Shown here: positions 1-7,565 of the stretch, piece by piece
How positions within the stretch are numbered: position 1 is the first letter of the stretch
Layout: each line of letters opens with the position of its first letter
DNA from: Deltaproteobacteria bacterium
GTDB taxonomy: Bacteria; Desulfobacterota; BSN033; UBA1163
Assembly: GCA_016875195.1 (NCBI GenBank)
Contig: VGRY01000004.1
Location: forward strand, 54,913 to 118,912
Length of the DNA stretch: 64,000 nt
Direction of reading: 5' to 3'
The notes under the pieces: model-generated
Database searches by the model: none
The model's input: only the letters and a program-made list of their open reading frames with translations
What the model was told of the DNA's origin: nothing
Made by a program: the position numbers and the translations under genes

Positions 1-2
1 TC

Positions 3-863
3 GATGCAAGTACAGAGGCCATTTACCAGGTCTGTGCACCCAGTAAGGTACTGCACTTAGTATTTTGGGTCAATGTTCCGTGGCACCCGGCGGATGTAAA
101 CCCGAAGAAACCGCTCGCTGTTCGCCTTGCCGTTTCTCCACACGATCCACAAGCGAGTGATTACGATTATCTGATCAAGACCTACCCAAACGTCAAGAAA
201 GTCGTGATCAGTGCCCCTGACATCGGCTATGAGGGGATGATTGAAAAGTGTAAGGCATTAGCAAAGAAACTCGGTGTTGAGGTGATAGCTGTCGAGAAGT
301 GGCCGATTGGTACGACGGATTTTATTCCGGTCTTTACAAAAATATTAGCTCATAAACCTGATGCCATTCATGCAATGATCAGCGGACAGGCAATGTATCA
401 GCTCAGGGCAGCCCGCCAGTTGGGCTTTAAAGGACCCTTCTTCTCTGATTCGCCCTTAGGCCCTGATGTGATCCTTCGAGTTGCGGGCCCCGAGGCTTCC
501 ACAGACGTATTTTGCAATGGCATGGATCTTGGGAATGCCACGGAAGCAATGCGGGACGTCATGAAAAGGTGGCAGGCAAAGTACAAGGAGGAATTTGTCT
601 CTGACGCTTTCTTGGGATGGGATGAGGCCTGGATACTTACTCAGGCAATGGAGAAGGCCAAAAGCGTTGATCCAGGTAAGGTACTGGCAACACTTGAGAC
701 CATGACCAAGCCCGGGAGTCTCCAGACGGTCTTCGGTCCGGGTCACATGGGAGGATTAAAAAGCTTTGGGGTCAACCGGGTGCTGGTAAGGCCCATTCCC
801 CTCAGTCGAATCATGAATGGCAAGATAGAATTTGTTAAATTCATAGTACCTGATGTGCCGTAG
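3..863 (+). CDS. Branched-chain amino acid-type ABC transporter substrate-binding protein, 5' truncated by the window edge
   Basis: This is the C-terminal part of a periplasmic type I solute-binding protein (LivK/Peripla_BP_6 family) that would capture an amino acid or related carboxylate for the permease and ATPase genes just downstream. The reading frame is open from base 3, so the gene starts outside the window; the GTG at 204 is an internal Val codon, not a start. Visible family features are the second lobe with the segment AILAHKPDAIHAMISG-like text (KPDAIHAMISG), the ligand-domain crossover and the closing strand near GKIEFVKFIVPD. The stop is 146 bases before the first permease, in the same orientation. 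The true ligand cannot be read from this fragment; Liv homologues in anaerobes also carry aromatic acids, amides or urea. Confidence 0.88.
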   Translation, partial: DASTEAIYQVCAPSKVLHLVFWVNVPWHPADVNPKKPLAVRLAVSPHDPQASDYDYLIKTYPNVKKVVISAPDIGYEGMIEKCKALAKKLGVEVIAVEKWPIGTTDFIPVFTKILAHKPDAIHAMISGQAMYQLRAARQLGFKGPFFSDSPLGPDVILRVAGPEASTDVFCNGMDLGNATEAMRDVMKRWQAKYKEEFVSDAFLGWDEAWILTQAMEKAKSVDPGKVLATLETMTKPGSLQTVFGPGHMGGLKSFGVNRVLVRPIPLSRIMNGKIEFVKFIVPDVP

Positions 864-1009
864 AAATACAGACAGCTTTTCATTTTCGATGAATTCGCTT
901 TCCAAAGGTTGAGAGGGTGAGGGCTGGAATATTAGACCCCTCCCCCCTTTTTGTCTGAAAATATCATCTTGCCGATGAAAGGCCGAGTGAAACAAAGGAG
1001 GTTCTTGCA

Positions 1010-1876
1010 TTGGATCTGCCCTCTCAGGCCATCTGGCAGGGTTTCTTCAATGGAATCGCATTGGGCTGGATCTACATCCTGATGGCCCTTGGTCTAACCC
1101 TGATCTTCGGCATTATGAACATCATGCAGTTTGCCCACGGTGAAATATATATGGTGGGAGCTTATGTCGTTTACTATCTTACAGCTTCTAATGGGGTCAA
1201 TCTTTTCGTGGCAACCCTCCTCAGCATGATCGTCATGGCAGTCTTCGGCATTTTTTTGGAGCGACTCCTCTTTCGTCATGTGAGAGGCCAGGTATTATCC
1301 CCAATTGTTGTGAGCGTGGGGCTCACCCTGATTCTGCAAAGTGGCGCTGTGGCGGGATTTGGCGTATATGAGCGTAGTGTCCCTCGACTCAGTCAGGGCT
1401 CCTTTGAGATTGTTGGAAGCATGATCCCGAAAGACAGAATCGTTGCTGTCGTCTGCGCCATGACTCTGATACTAGTGTTATATGTGTTTCTCAAGAGATT
1501 TAAATACGGACAGGCGATGGTTGCAAGCGCTCAACATCGTGAGGGCGCTATTCTGCAGGGAATAAGCCCCAATAAAATGTCGGCTATGGCTATGGCGATT
1601 GGCTGCAGCCTTGCGGCTGCTGGCGGGGCGTTGGCGGGGTCGTTATTGATGCTCGATCCTTTTATGGGCACTCAGCCCCTTTTGAAGGGGCTGGTGATTA
1701 TCGTTTTAGGTGGCATGGGCAGTCTTTTGGGGGCTGCTATAGGAGGGATGATTGTTGGTCTCATCGACGGCCTGGTGCCGATACTCTTCGGACCCGCACC
1801 GGCATCCTTGCTTCCTCTCATTATTGTCATCTTCATATTGGTAGTGAGACCTCGAGGGTTATTCGGCCATGAATAG
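1010..1876 (+). CDS. Branched-chain amino acid ABC transporter permease, LivH type
   Basis: Inner-membrane permease of the LivH family (288 aa), one of the two membrane subunits of the Liv importer. It is almost wholly hydrophobic, with about eight membrane segments. It shows the family signatures near residues 35-50 (MNIMQFAHGEIYMVGAY) and a Gly-rich loop with VLGGMGSLLGA near residue 240 that contacts the ATPases. I chose the TTG at 1010 because an AAAGGAGG Shine-Dalgarno sits at 995-1002 with normal spacing and no ATG fits. It overlaps the next permease by 8 bases, so the two are translationally coupled. The substrate is inferred only from family membership. Confidence 0.9.
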   Translation: MDLPSQAIWQGFFNGIALGWIYILMALGLTLIFGIMNIMQFAHGEIYMVGAYVVYYLTASNGVNLFVATLLSMIVMAVFGIFLERLLFRHVRGQVLSPIVVSVGLTLILQSGAVAGFGVYERSVPRLSQGSFEIVGSMIPKDRIVAVVCAMTLILVLYVFLKRFKYGQAMVASAQHREGAILQGISPNKMSAMAMAIGCSLAAAGGALAGSLLMLDPFMGTQPLLKGLVIIVLGGMGSLLGAAIGGMIVGLIDGLVPILFGPAPASLLPLIIVIFILVVRPRGLFGHE

Positions 1877-2861
1877 GAGACGACTGATCAGGATGCTCGG
1901 TATCATGGCTTTCGTCGTCTTCTTATTCTTCGTGCCCGTATTATTTGACAATGTTTATTGGGTCTCCATCCTGATCATCACTGCGATCAATGCGCTTTTG
2001 GCTACGAGCCTTCGCACGATTAGCATTGTCGGACACTTCTCGTTAGGCCATGTTGGTTTCATGCTCCTTGGAGCATACAGTTCGGCTCTTTTGGTCTTGA
2101 AGCTTGGAATCTCTTTCTGGGCAGCCTTTATGATGGCTGGGCTGCTATCTGCCCTTGTTGCCGTGGTCTTGGGTTACCCATTCCTCAAAGTGAAAGGGAT
2201 ATATTTCGCTATCTTGACACTCTTAACGGCTGAGAGTTTCAGGTTGACCGCATGGAATTGGCGAAGCTTAACCGGCGGGTCTCTCGGACTGATGAACATT
2301 CCCTCTCCCAGCCCGATTTCCATTCCTGCTGTGGGAATCGTCACCTTTGATTCTGAAAGTAGCTTTTACTATCTAACGATCTTTATCGTTCTTCTCTCTC
2401 TTCTTGCTCTATACCGCCTTGAGCACTCCCATTTTAATTTCAACTGGAGAGCAATAAGGGAAACCGATGTTCTTGCCCAGTCGGTTGGAATGAATGTTCT
2501 TTGGCTGAAGATTCTAAATTTTGCCATTGCATGCTTTTTTGCCGGTATCGCAGGGGCCTTATTTGCTCATTATCAGCGCGGGTTAAGTGCTGATGCAAGC
2601 TCAAGGTTCGGGGTGCTGACATCCATCTATCTATTGGTCTATATGGTCGTTGGTGGTGAGAACAGGTTCGCGGGTCCAATCATCGGTGCACTCCTCATCA
2701 CGATAGCCTCCGAGCTTTCTCGATCCCTCGCACAATACCAGCCCATGATGATCGGGGCTATAGCGATCATTACGGTCTTCCTCTTCCCAGAGGGAATCAT
2801 TGGTCTACCCGGCCGGCTCATCCATTGGTATAGATACAAAAAAAATGGAATGAGTGCTTGA
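1869..2861 (+). CDS. Branched-chain amino acid ABC transporter permease, LivM type
   Basis: Second inner-membrane subunit of the Liv importer (330 aa). The LivM signature is present around residue 55 (GHFSLGHVGFMLLGAYSSA), followed by the typical long loop and the conserved RAIRETDVLAQSVGMN stretch near residue 195, with the ATPase-contact loop VVGGENRFAGPIIGAL near 265. The start overlaps the end of the LivH-type gene by 8 bases. The next gene, the first ATPase, begins 33 bases downstream, so the set looks like one operon. Length is normal for the family. Nothing odd is seen. Confidence 0.9.
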   Translation: MNRRRLIRMLGIMAFVVFLFFVPVLFDNVYWVSILIITAINALLATSLRTISIVGHFSLGHVGFMLLGAYSSALLVLKLGISFWAAFMMAGLLSALVAVVLGYPFLKVKGIYFAILTLLTAESFRLTAWNWRSLTGGSLGLMNIPSPSPISIPAVGIVTFDSESSFYYLTIFIVLLSLLALYRLEHSHFNFNWRAIRETDVLAQSVGMNVLWLKILNFAIACFFAGIAGALFAHYQRGLSADASSRFGVLTSIYLLVYMVVGGENRFAGPIIGALLITIASELSRSLAQYQPMMIGAIAIITVFLFPEGIIGLPGRLIHWYRYKKNGMSA

Positions 2862-2894
2862 CAAAAAGACCGACGAAAAATTGGGAGCGTCCCA

Positions 2895-3656
2895 ATGCCT
2901 TTGGTCGAGATTCATCGCCTGTCTAAGTTTTTTGGCGGGTTGGCTGCCGTCACGGAGCTGAACTTAGATGTTATGCAGGGAGAGATATTGGGACTGATTG
3001 GGCCGAATGGCGCCGGCAAGACAACTGTACTCAATATGGTCGGAGGGACTATTTTCCCCAGTCGAGGGAAAATCATTTTTAATGGAGAAGATATCACGAA
3101 TTTTCCTCCTTACCGGAGAGCCCAGAGAGGGATAGCTCGGGTCTTTCAAGAGAATCTTCTTTTCGGCAACTTTACGGCTCTGGAAAACATACGCTTGGGT
3201 TTTCACCTCCATTCGAGGATGGGTTTTGCCGAAAAATTGTTCAATCGACAATCCACAAGGAATAAAGAGAAGGTATGGCTCGGAAAGGCTTTTCAGATGC
3301 TGGAATATGTAGGATTGGTTGAACATACTGCCACAGCGGCGATCAATCTCCCCCATGGGAAACAGCGTCTATTGGGTCTCGCTATCGCTCTCGCAACCCA
3401 ACCACAACTGCTCCTTCTGGACGAGCCGGTCTCTGGGATGAACGCAGAGGAAGTTGAAGGCATGGTGGCTCTGATAAAGATGCTGAGGGAAAAGAGGGGG
3501 ATCACTTGCGTGGTCGTGGAGCACAACATGAGAGCAGTGATGGGACTGTGCGACCGGATTGCCGTACTCAATTTTGGAGAAAAGATTGCTGAAGGCTTAC
3601 CCCGGACGATCGTTGAAAGCAAAGCCGTGGTCGAAGCCTACCTCGGGACAGAGTAG
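2895..3656 (+). CDS. Branched-chain amino acid ABC transporter ATP-binding protein, LivG type
   Basis: Cytoplasmic ATPase of the Liv importer (253 aa). Motifs seen are Walker A (GPNGAGKTT, about residue 37), a Q-loop in RVFQENLLFGN, a weakly conserved signature region (INLPHGKQRLLGLAIAL in place of LSYGEQ), Walker B (LLLLDEPVSGM) and the switch His (VVVEHNMRAVM). The insertion between Walker A and the signature is LivG-like and longer than in the partner LivF-type subunit. The start ATG follows GGGAGCGTCCCA. The stop is one base before the next ATG, so translation of the two ATPases is probably coupled. Confidence 0.92.
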   Translation: MPLVEIHRLSKFFGGLAAVTELNLDVMQGEILGLIGPNGAGKTTVLNMVGGTIFPSRGKIIFNGEDITNFPPYRRAQRGIARVFQENLLFGNFTALENIRLGFHLHSRMGFAEKLFNRQSTRNKEKVWLGKAFQMLEYVGLVEHTATAAINLPHGKQRLLGLAIALATQPQLLLLDEPVSGMNAEEVEGMVALIKMLREKRGITCVVVEHNMRAVMGLCDRIAVLNFGEKIAEGLPRTIVESKAVVEAYLGTE

Positions 3657-3657
3657 G

Positions 3658-4365
3658 ATGCTGTTTAAAATCAGTAATCTGATCGTTCGCTATGAAGGTG
3701 CCGAGATACTAAAAAGTATCTCTTTGGAAGTTCAAAAAAATGAAATAGTAACCCTAATTGGAAGCAATGGTGCGGGCAAAACGACGACCTTAAGGACGAT
3801 ATCAGGGTTGAAGAATCCCGCCTCAGGAGAGATCTGGTTTGCAGGTAAGAGGATAGATCGAATCTTACCGCAGGAAATCGTAAAGATGGGTATCGGCCAC
3901 GGGCCACAGGGAAGAGCCCTGTTCCCCTACATGTCAGTACTGGAAAATCTAAGGCTGGGATCCTATTTAAGGAGAGACCGGGATGGTATCCATAAAGACT
4001 TGGAAATGATTTTTGAACATTTTCCCAAACTGAGGGAGCGGAAGTACCAGCAGGCAGGAACGCTGAGCGGAGGAGAACAACAGATGCTCGTGATCGGACG
4101 TGCATTAATGGGCAAGCCGAGGTTGCTCATGCTAGATGAACCTTCTTTGGGCCTTTCTCCCCTCATCATTCAAGAAATAGGCCGGGTTGTGCTCGAAATT
4201 AATCGAGGCGGAACAAGTGTCCTTCTGGTAGAGCAGAATGCCCGGCTAGCCCTCAAGCTCGCTCATCGAGGGTATGTGTTAGAGACAGGGACCGTTGTTT
4301 TGCAGGGGAAAACCGAAAATCTTCTGAATGACGTACGTGTGAAAAGGGCTTATTTAGGTCAATGA
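3658..4365 (+). CDS. Branched-chain amino acid ABC transporter ATP-binding protein, LivF type
   Basis: Second ATPase of the Liv importer (235 aa). It carries Walker A (GSNGAGKTT), the LivF-typical GHGPQGRALFPYMSVLENL Q-loop region, the signature LSGGEQQM, Walker B (LLMLDEPSLGLSP) and the switch His replaced by Gln (LLVEQNARLAL), which is normal for LivF. The frame is open upstream to 3559, but that part lies inside the preceding gene; ATG 3658 gives the family N-terminus (MLFKISNLIVRYEGAEIL). It is the last gene of the first Liv operon and converges on the ornithine cyclodeaminase-like gene. Confidence 0.92.
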   Translation: MLFKISNLIVRYEGAEILKSISLEVQKNEIVTLIGSNGAGKTTTLRTISGLKNPASGEIWFAGKRIDRILPQEIVKMGIGHGPQGRALFPYMSVLENLRLGSYLRRDRDGIHKDLEMIFEHFPKLRERKYQQAGTLSGGEQQMLVIGRALMGKPRLLMLDEPSLGLSPLIIQEIGRVVLEINRGGTSVLLVEQNARLALKLAHRGYVLETGTVVLQGKTENLLNDVRVKRAYLGQ

Positions 4366-4404
4366 TGCGAGACCCAATTAAAGTTACCGGATGTCTCTGC
4401 ATCA
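4363..4404. terminator. Possible bidirectional hairpin between convergent genes
   Basis: TGATGCGAGAC at 4363-4373 pairs with GTCTCTGCATCA at 4393-4404 (one bulged base). It lies over the livF-type stop codon and just before the end of the opposing gene. There is no clear T-run, so termination activity is uncertain. Confidence 0.35.
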
Positions 4405-4414
4405 TAAATGGGAC

Positions 4415-5464
4415 TTAAACCCACAGGGGCTTTTCCCAAAGGGAGAGAATCTTCCCAATTCCTTTTTCCTTTGCGGATTGATAAATACGGTACGCCTCAA
4501 ACAGGTCGCAGATAGACATTCCCAAGGGATTGAAAAATATCTTTTCCTCATCATTTTCACTTCCCGTCTTCCATCCGAGCAGAATCTCTGGCAAGGATGC
4601 ATAAAGATCCTTTTCAGTAAACAATCCGGCACCGAAACACCTTCCCACCAAATTGTGCTGATTATCTTTCGCCTGTTCCCAGTCATCCACTACAACCTTT
4701 TGAAAAGCTGCGATGACCTCTATTTCGCTGTCCAATCCGGAGATTTCGATATAAAGGCACCCCTTTTCGGGCCAGAAGCGTTTGATATAGGAATGGTCCG
4801 AGACGGTTGCTGTAACGACGACGTCTCCTTTTTGAAAGACGGCCTGGGGACTCTTAACAACGATAACCCTTACGGATAAAGCTGATTCCATCTCTCTCGC
4901 AAACCTCCCTGCTTTTTCTCAATCGAGGTCATACACCTGTATTCGGTTCAAACGGGGCAGGACTATTTTCAGAGCCATCAACTGGGTCCTCCCCTGGCCC
5001 CCTGTTCCGATGAGACCGACGGTCTGACTGTCCTTTTTGGCCAAATACTTGGCCCCCACCCCAGACATAGCGCCGGTGCGCATGGCACTAACGATCGTCC
5101 CGTCCATCACGCACAGCGGCACGCCCGATTCGTAATCGTTGAGGATGATCAACGCTGTTGCGCGGGGAATGCCAATATTTTTTGGATTCTCCGGAGCGCT
5201 GGATATCCACTTGACCCCCGCAAACCTTTTCTCCGATTCGATACAGGACGGCATGGCAATGACCCGCCTTCGTACATCCGCAGGCTTATCCTTGTCCCAC
5301 ATGATCACCGTCTTGAGAGGGTTAAGCGTCTCCCCGTTTGCACAGGCGCGGAAAGCCGTTTCGACGGCTTCTATGGTCTTGCCCATTTCGAGGCCTCCTG
5401 CTTCAATCACCTCCTCCTGAGACAGGTACAGCAATTCAACGGACCCTTTTCTTAGCGGCGACAT
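4415..5464 (-). pseudogene. Ornithine cyclodeaminase/mu-crystallin family gene interrupted by one in-frame TGA
   Basis: The two halves (5464-4922 and 4918-4415) are in the same frame and join into one protein of the usual family length (about 349 codons); only a TGA at 4919-4921 separates them. Before the stop are RTGAMSGVGAKYLAKKDS and the Rossmann loop GLIGTGGQGRTQ, then VYDLD. After it come EKAGRFAREMESAL and the expected C-terminal half. Family members are NAD-dependent imine-forming or reducing enzymes (ornithine cyclodeaminase, ketimine reductase, alanine dehydrogenase, SbnB). The start is supported by GGAGGT before ATG 5464. The TGA falls in the surface stretch after the second Rossmann strand, where Arg (CGA) or Pro would be ordinary, so a C-to-T nonsense change or sequencing error is likeliest. 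No selenocysteine hairpin is evident just downstream. Confidence 0.8.
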
Positions 5465-5554
5465 TCAACCTCCGGCAAATTCAACGCTGACCGTTAAACC
5501 TGGATTATTTCCCCCCTTTTGTATCCTCCTCCGCTATGATTGAGGACCATTCGG

Positions 5555-5583
5555 AACGTAATCAATCATGTGTAGAGTGTCAA
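5555..5583 (-). promoter_or_regulatory. Predicted sigma70-type promoter for the cyclodeaminase-like gene
   Basis: On the minus strand TTGACA (5583-5578) is followed after 17 bases by TACGTT (5560-5555), about 90 bases before the start codon at 5464. The -35 is perfect; the -10 keeps only the T1, A2 and T6 positions. Confidence 0.45.
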
Positions 5584-5662
5584 CACGCATGGACGTTAAA
5601 GGATGTGTTTTCTCCTTCTTCAAGGGAAGGGGACTTGGGGATTGAGACGGTAAGCTAAATTT

Positions 5663-5695
5663 GATAAAATGACCGTTTTTTACAGTCATTCTTAC
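5663..5695. promoter_or_regulatory. Upstream copy of a 33-bp palindromic operator
   Basis: GATAAAATGACCG, a 7-base spacer and CAGTCATTCTTAC have the same 13-7-13 geometry and sequence as the perfect palindrome at 5793-5825. This copy is degenerate. Its centre lies 130 bases from the downstream site, between the two divergent promoters. Confidence 0.6.
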
Positions 5696-5771
5696 GGATT
5701 AGTGAAATTATCAAGGTCGAACCTCCTCCCTTGGTATGTGCACCGGTTGTGTAAAAAGTTTTTAAAAGGTC

Positions 5772-5800
5772 TTGACACGTAACTTTTGGATTGATAATAT
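5772..5800 (+). promoter_or_regulatory. Predicted sigma70-type promoter for the small DNA-binding-type protein
   Basis: TTGACA at 5772-5777, a 17-base spacer and TAATAT at 5795-5800. The -10 lies inside the left arm of the palindromic operator at 5793-5825, so a bound repressor would block RNA polymerase. Confidence 0.65.
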
Positions 5801-5825
5801 GACTGTAATTTGCAGTCATATTATC
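5793..5825. promoter_or_regulatory. Perfect 33-bp palindromic operator
   Basis: GATAATATGACTG (5793-5805) and CAGTCATATTATC (5813-5825) are perfect inverted 13-base arms around a 7-base spacer. The site covers the -10 box and the transcription start region of the gene beginning at 5840, the usual arrangement for negative autoregulation. Confidence 0.7.
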
Positions 5826-5839
5826 AACGGAGAAATGAT

Positions 5840-6184
5840 ATGAAAGGGGAGAAAGAAGGTGAGAAAGATATCATTGTTTCGACCTCACAATTCAAAGAGT
5901 TGCTTGAAATGCTGATCCGCAGACGCAAGGCTTCGGCAACTGCCAGGAGAGTAGGGAAACCGAGACAGACGGTGCGTGACCAGATCGCCTATAATTCAAG
6001 GACGATCAACCAGATGATTGAATTGGGAGAATACCTCAATTGTCAACTGGTATTTATTCTTCGCCCCAGAGACCAACTCCTGAGAGAAATGGCTTCGGTT
6101 GCCGGATACAAACTGTGGGACCGTTACGGGTTTACTTTCTTAAAAACGGAATCATCTCTTACGAATCAATTCGAAAATGGGTAA
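5840..6184 (+). CDS. Small helix-turn-helix-like protein, probable autoregulator
   Basis: A 114-aa basic protein with no family I can name with certainty. The middle part (KASATARRVGKPRQTVRDQIA) has the spacing of a helix-turn-helix, and the end of the domain (MIELGEYLNCQLVFILRPRD) resembles the last helix and strand of XRE/HipB-type repressors. I chose ATG 5840, preceded by CGGAGAAATG, over the GTG/ATT-type codons further up, which lie within the operator. The gene sits directly behind a promoter overlapped by a perfect palindrome, with a second copy of the palindrome 130 bases upstream. The natural reading is a repressor controlling itself and possibly the divergent cyclodeaminase-like gene. 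No toxin partner is adjacent. Confidence 0.6.
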   Translation: MKGEKEGEKDIIVSTSQFKELLEMLIRRRKASATARRVGKPRQTVRDQIAYNSRTINQMIELGEYLNCQLVFILRPRDQLLREMASVAGYKLWDRYGFTFLKTESSLTNQFENG

Positions 6185-6229
6185 TGGGGGAGACAAAATG
6201 AATCCACCTAAGGAACTTCGGAGGAAGCG

Positions 6230-7018
6230 ATGATAATCATGGCCAATGGTATCAAGATCCATTATGAGATTTCCGGAAAGAAAGATACACCGGTGGTGAT
6301 GTTGAGCCATTCTCTTGCATCCAGCCTTAAGATGTGGGAGCCTCAGATGGAGGCGTTAACATTACACTATCAGGTGCTTCGTTATGATACCCGTGGCCAT
6401 GGCCTAACTGAGACAACTCCAGCCCCTTACTCACTTGAACTTCTTGGGAAGGATGCAATTGGTTTGCTTGATGCCCTGAATATTGAAAAGGTCCACTGGG
6501 CTGGCCTTTCCATGGGTGGAATGATCGGCCAATCCATTGCCTTAAATCACCCTCAACGCCTCTTGAGCCTTTCTCTTTGTGATACAGGCGCCGTCGTCCC
6601 CGCAGAGATGCAACCGATATGGGATGAGCGGATCGAAGGTGTTCAAAAGATCGGAATGAAGTCCCAACTTGAGACCACGATGGAGAGATGGTTCACCCCG
6701 TCTTATCTCAAATTGGATCCTCCGATGTTTACCCTGATCAAGGAGGAGTTTTTAGCCACATCCCCAGGAGGTTATATCGGGTGTGCCTCTGGGATCCGGA
6801 GACTCAATTATCTGGAGAGCCTTCACAAGATCAATCTTCCGACGCTCATCATCGTGGGTGAGGACGATCCAGCAACACCTGTTTCTGCCTCCCAATCAAT
6901 ACATGAGCGGATCAGGGATTCCAAATTGGTTATCCTTCCCTCTGCGCGCCACCTCTCGAATGTGGAGCAAGCAGAGACGTTCAATCGCCACCTTCTGGGA
7001 TTCTTGAGGAGCGTCTAA
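6230..7018 (+). CDS. Alpha/beta hydrolase, 3-oxoadipate enol-lactonase-like
   Basis: A 262-aa cytoplasmic alpha/beta hydrolase. It has the nucleophile elbow GLSMGG with Ser94, the RYDTRGHG strand-turn near residue 51, an acid candidate in VGEDDPATP (about 212) and the catalytic His in ARHLSN (about 241). Overall layout is closest to PcaD (beta-ketoadipate enol-lactone hydrolase), but no other protocatechuate-pathway gene is nearby, so the substrate is open; an esterase is equally possible. The start ATG 6230 follows GGAGGAAGCG. The ferritin-like gene starts 34 bases after the stop in the same direction. Confidence 0.8.
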   Translation: MIIMANGIKIHYEISGKKDTPVVMLSHSLASSLKMWEPQMEALTLHYQVLRYDTRGHGLTETTPAPYSLELLGKDAIGLLDALNIEKVHWAGLSMGGMIGQSIALNHPQRLLSLSLCDTGAVVPAEMQPIWDERIEGVQKIGMKSQLETTMERWFTPSYLKLDPPMFTLIKEEFLATSPGGYIGCASGIRRLNYLESLHKINLPTLIIVGEDDPATPVSASQSIHERIRDSKLVILPSARHLSNVEQAETFNRHLLGFLRSV

Positions 7019-7052
7019 AAACCATCTCGTACTTATCGGGAAAGGAGTGACT

Positions 7053-7565
7053 ATGTCGATCTTCTTCAATGCAGACGAAATTTTTCAAATGGGACTTCGA
7101 ATTGAGGTCAATGGAAAGGAATTCTATGAGACCGTTGCAAAAAAGAGTTCGGATGGTTCCGTCAAGCAATTTTTTTCCGATCTGGCAACATGGGAATCGG
7201 AACATATCCGTTTCTTTAACCGGTTGAGGGAAGGGTTGTCAGATTCAGCCAAACGGGGAAGCACATTCGATCCTGGCCAGGAACTTCTCCTCTACCTCCA
7301 GTCCACCGCTGATAGCCATGTGTTTTTAAAGAATCAGCATATCGATGAACTGGCTTCCCGATGTCAGACGGTCGTCGATGCTCTGGACCTTGCCATGGCT
7401 TTTGAAAAAGATTCCGTGGTCTTCTACACCATGATGAAAAAAGTCACTCCGGAGGAGTTTGGAAAGAAAGAGATCGATGGACTGATCGACGAAGAGCTCA
7501 AACATATCGCCATGCTCCACCAGAAGAAAAAGGAGTGGGAAAAGAGGGAAAAGACAATTCTGTGA
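7053..7565 (+). CDS. Ferritin-like (rubrerythrin-type) diiron domain protein
   Basis: A 170-aa four-helix protein of the ferritin-like superfamily. Helix-borne metal ligands are visible: E-V-N-G-K-E-F-Y-E in helix 1 (about residues 18-26), WESEHIRFFNRL with ExxH in helix 2 (about 47), a Glu in FEKDSVVFY in helix 3 and DEELKHIAML with ExxH in helix 4. It lacks the C-terminal rubredoxin domain of true rubrerythrins. Such proteins usually handle peroxide or iron in anaerobes. ATG 7053 is preferred over GTG 7047 because the AAAGGAG ribosome site (7041-7047) covers the GTG. Its 3' end overlaps the opposing transporter gene by 142 bases. Confidence 0.8.
   Translation: MSIFFNADEIFQMGLRIEVNGKEFYETVAKKSSDGSVKQFFSDLATWESEHIRFFNRLREGLSDSAKRGSTFDPGQELLLYLQSTADSHVFLKNQHIDELASRCQTVVDALDLAMAFEKDSVVFYTMMKKVTPEEFGKKEIDGLIDEELKHIAMLHQKKKEWEKREKTIL

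Noticed and set aside
3559..3657. Extended N-terminus of the livF-type gene
   Set aside because: It lies wholly inside the livG-type gene in another frame; ATG 3658 gives the normal family start.
4919..4921. TGA read as selenocysteine
   Set aside because: The position is not a catalytic Cys site in this family and the following 40 bases form no convincing SECIS hairpin; mutation or error is simpler.
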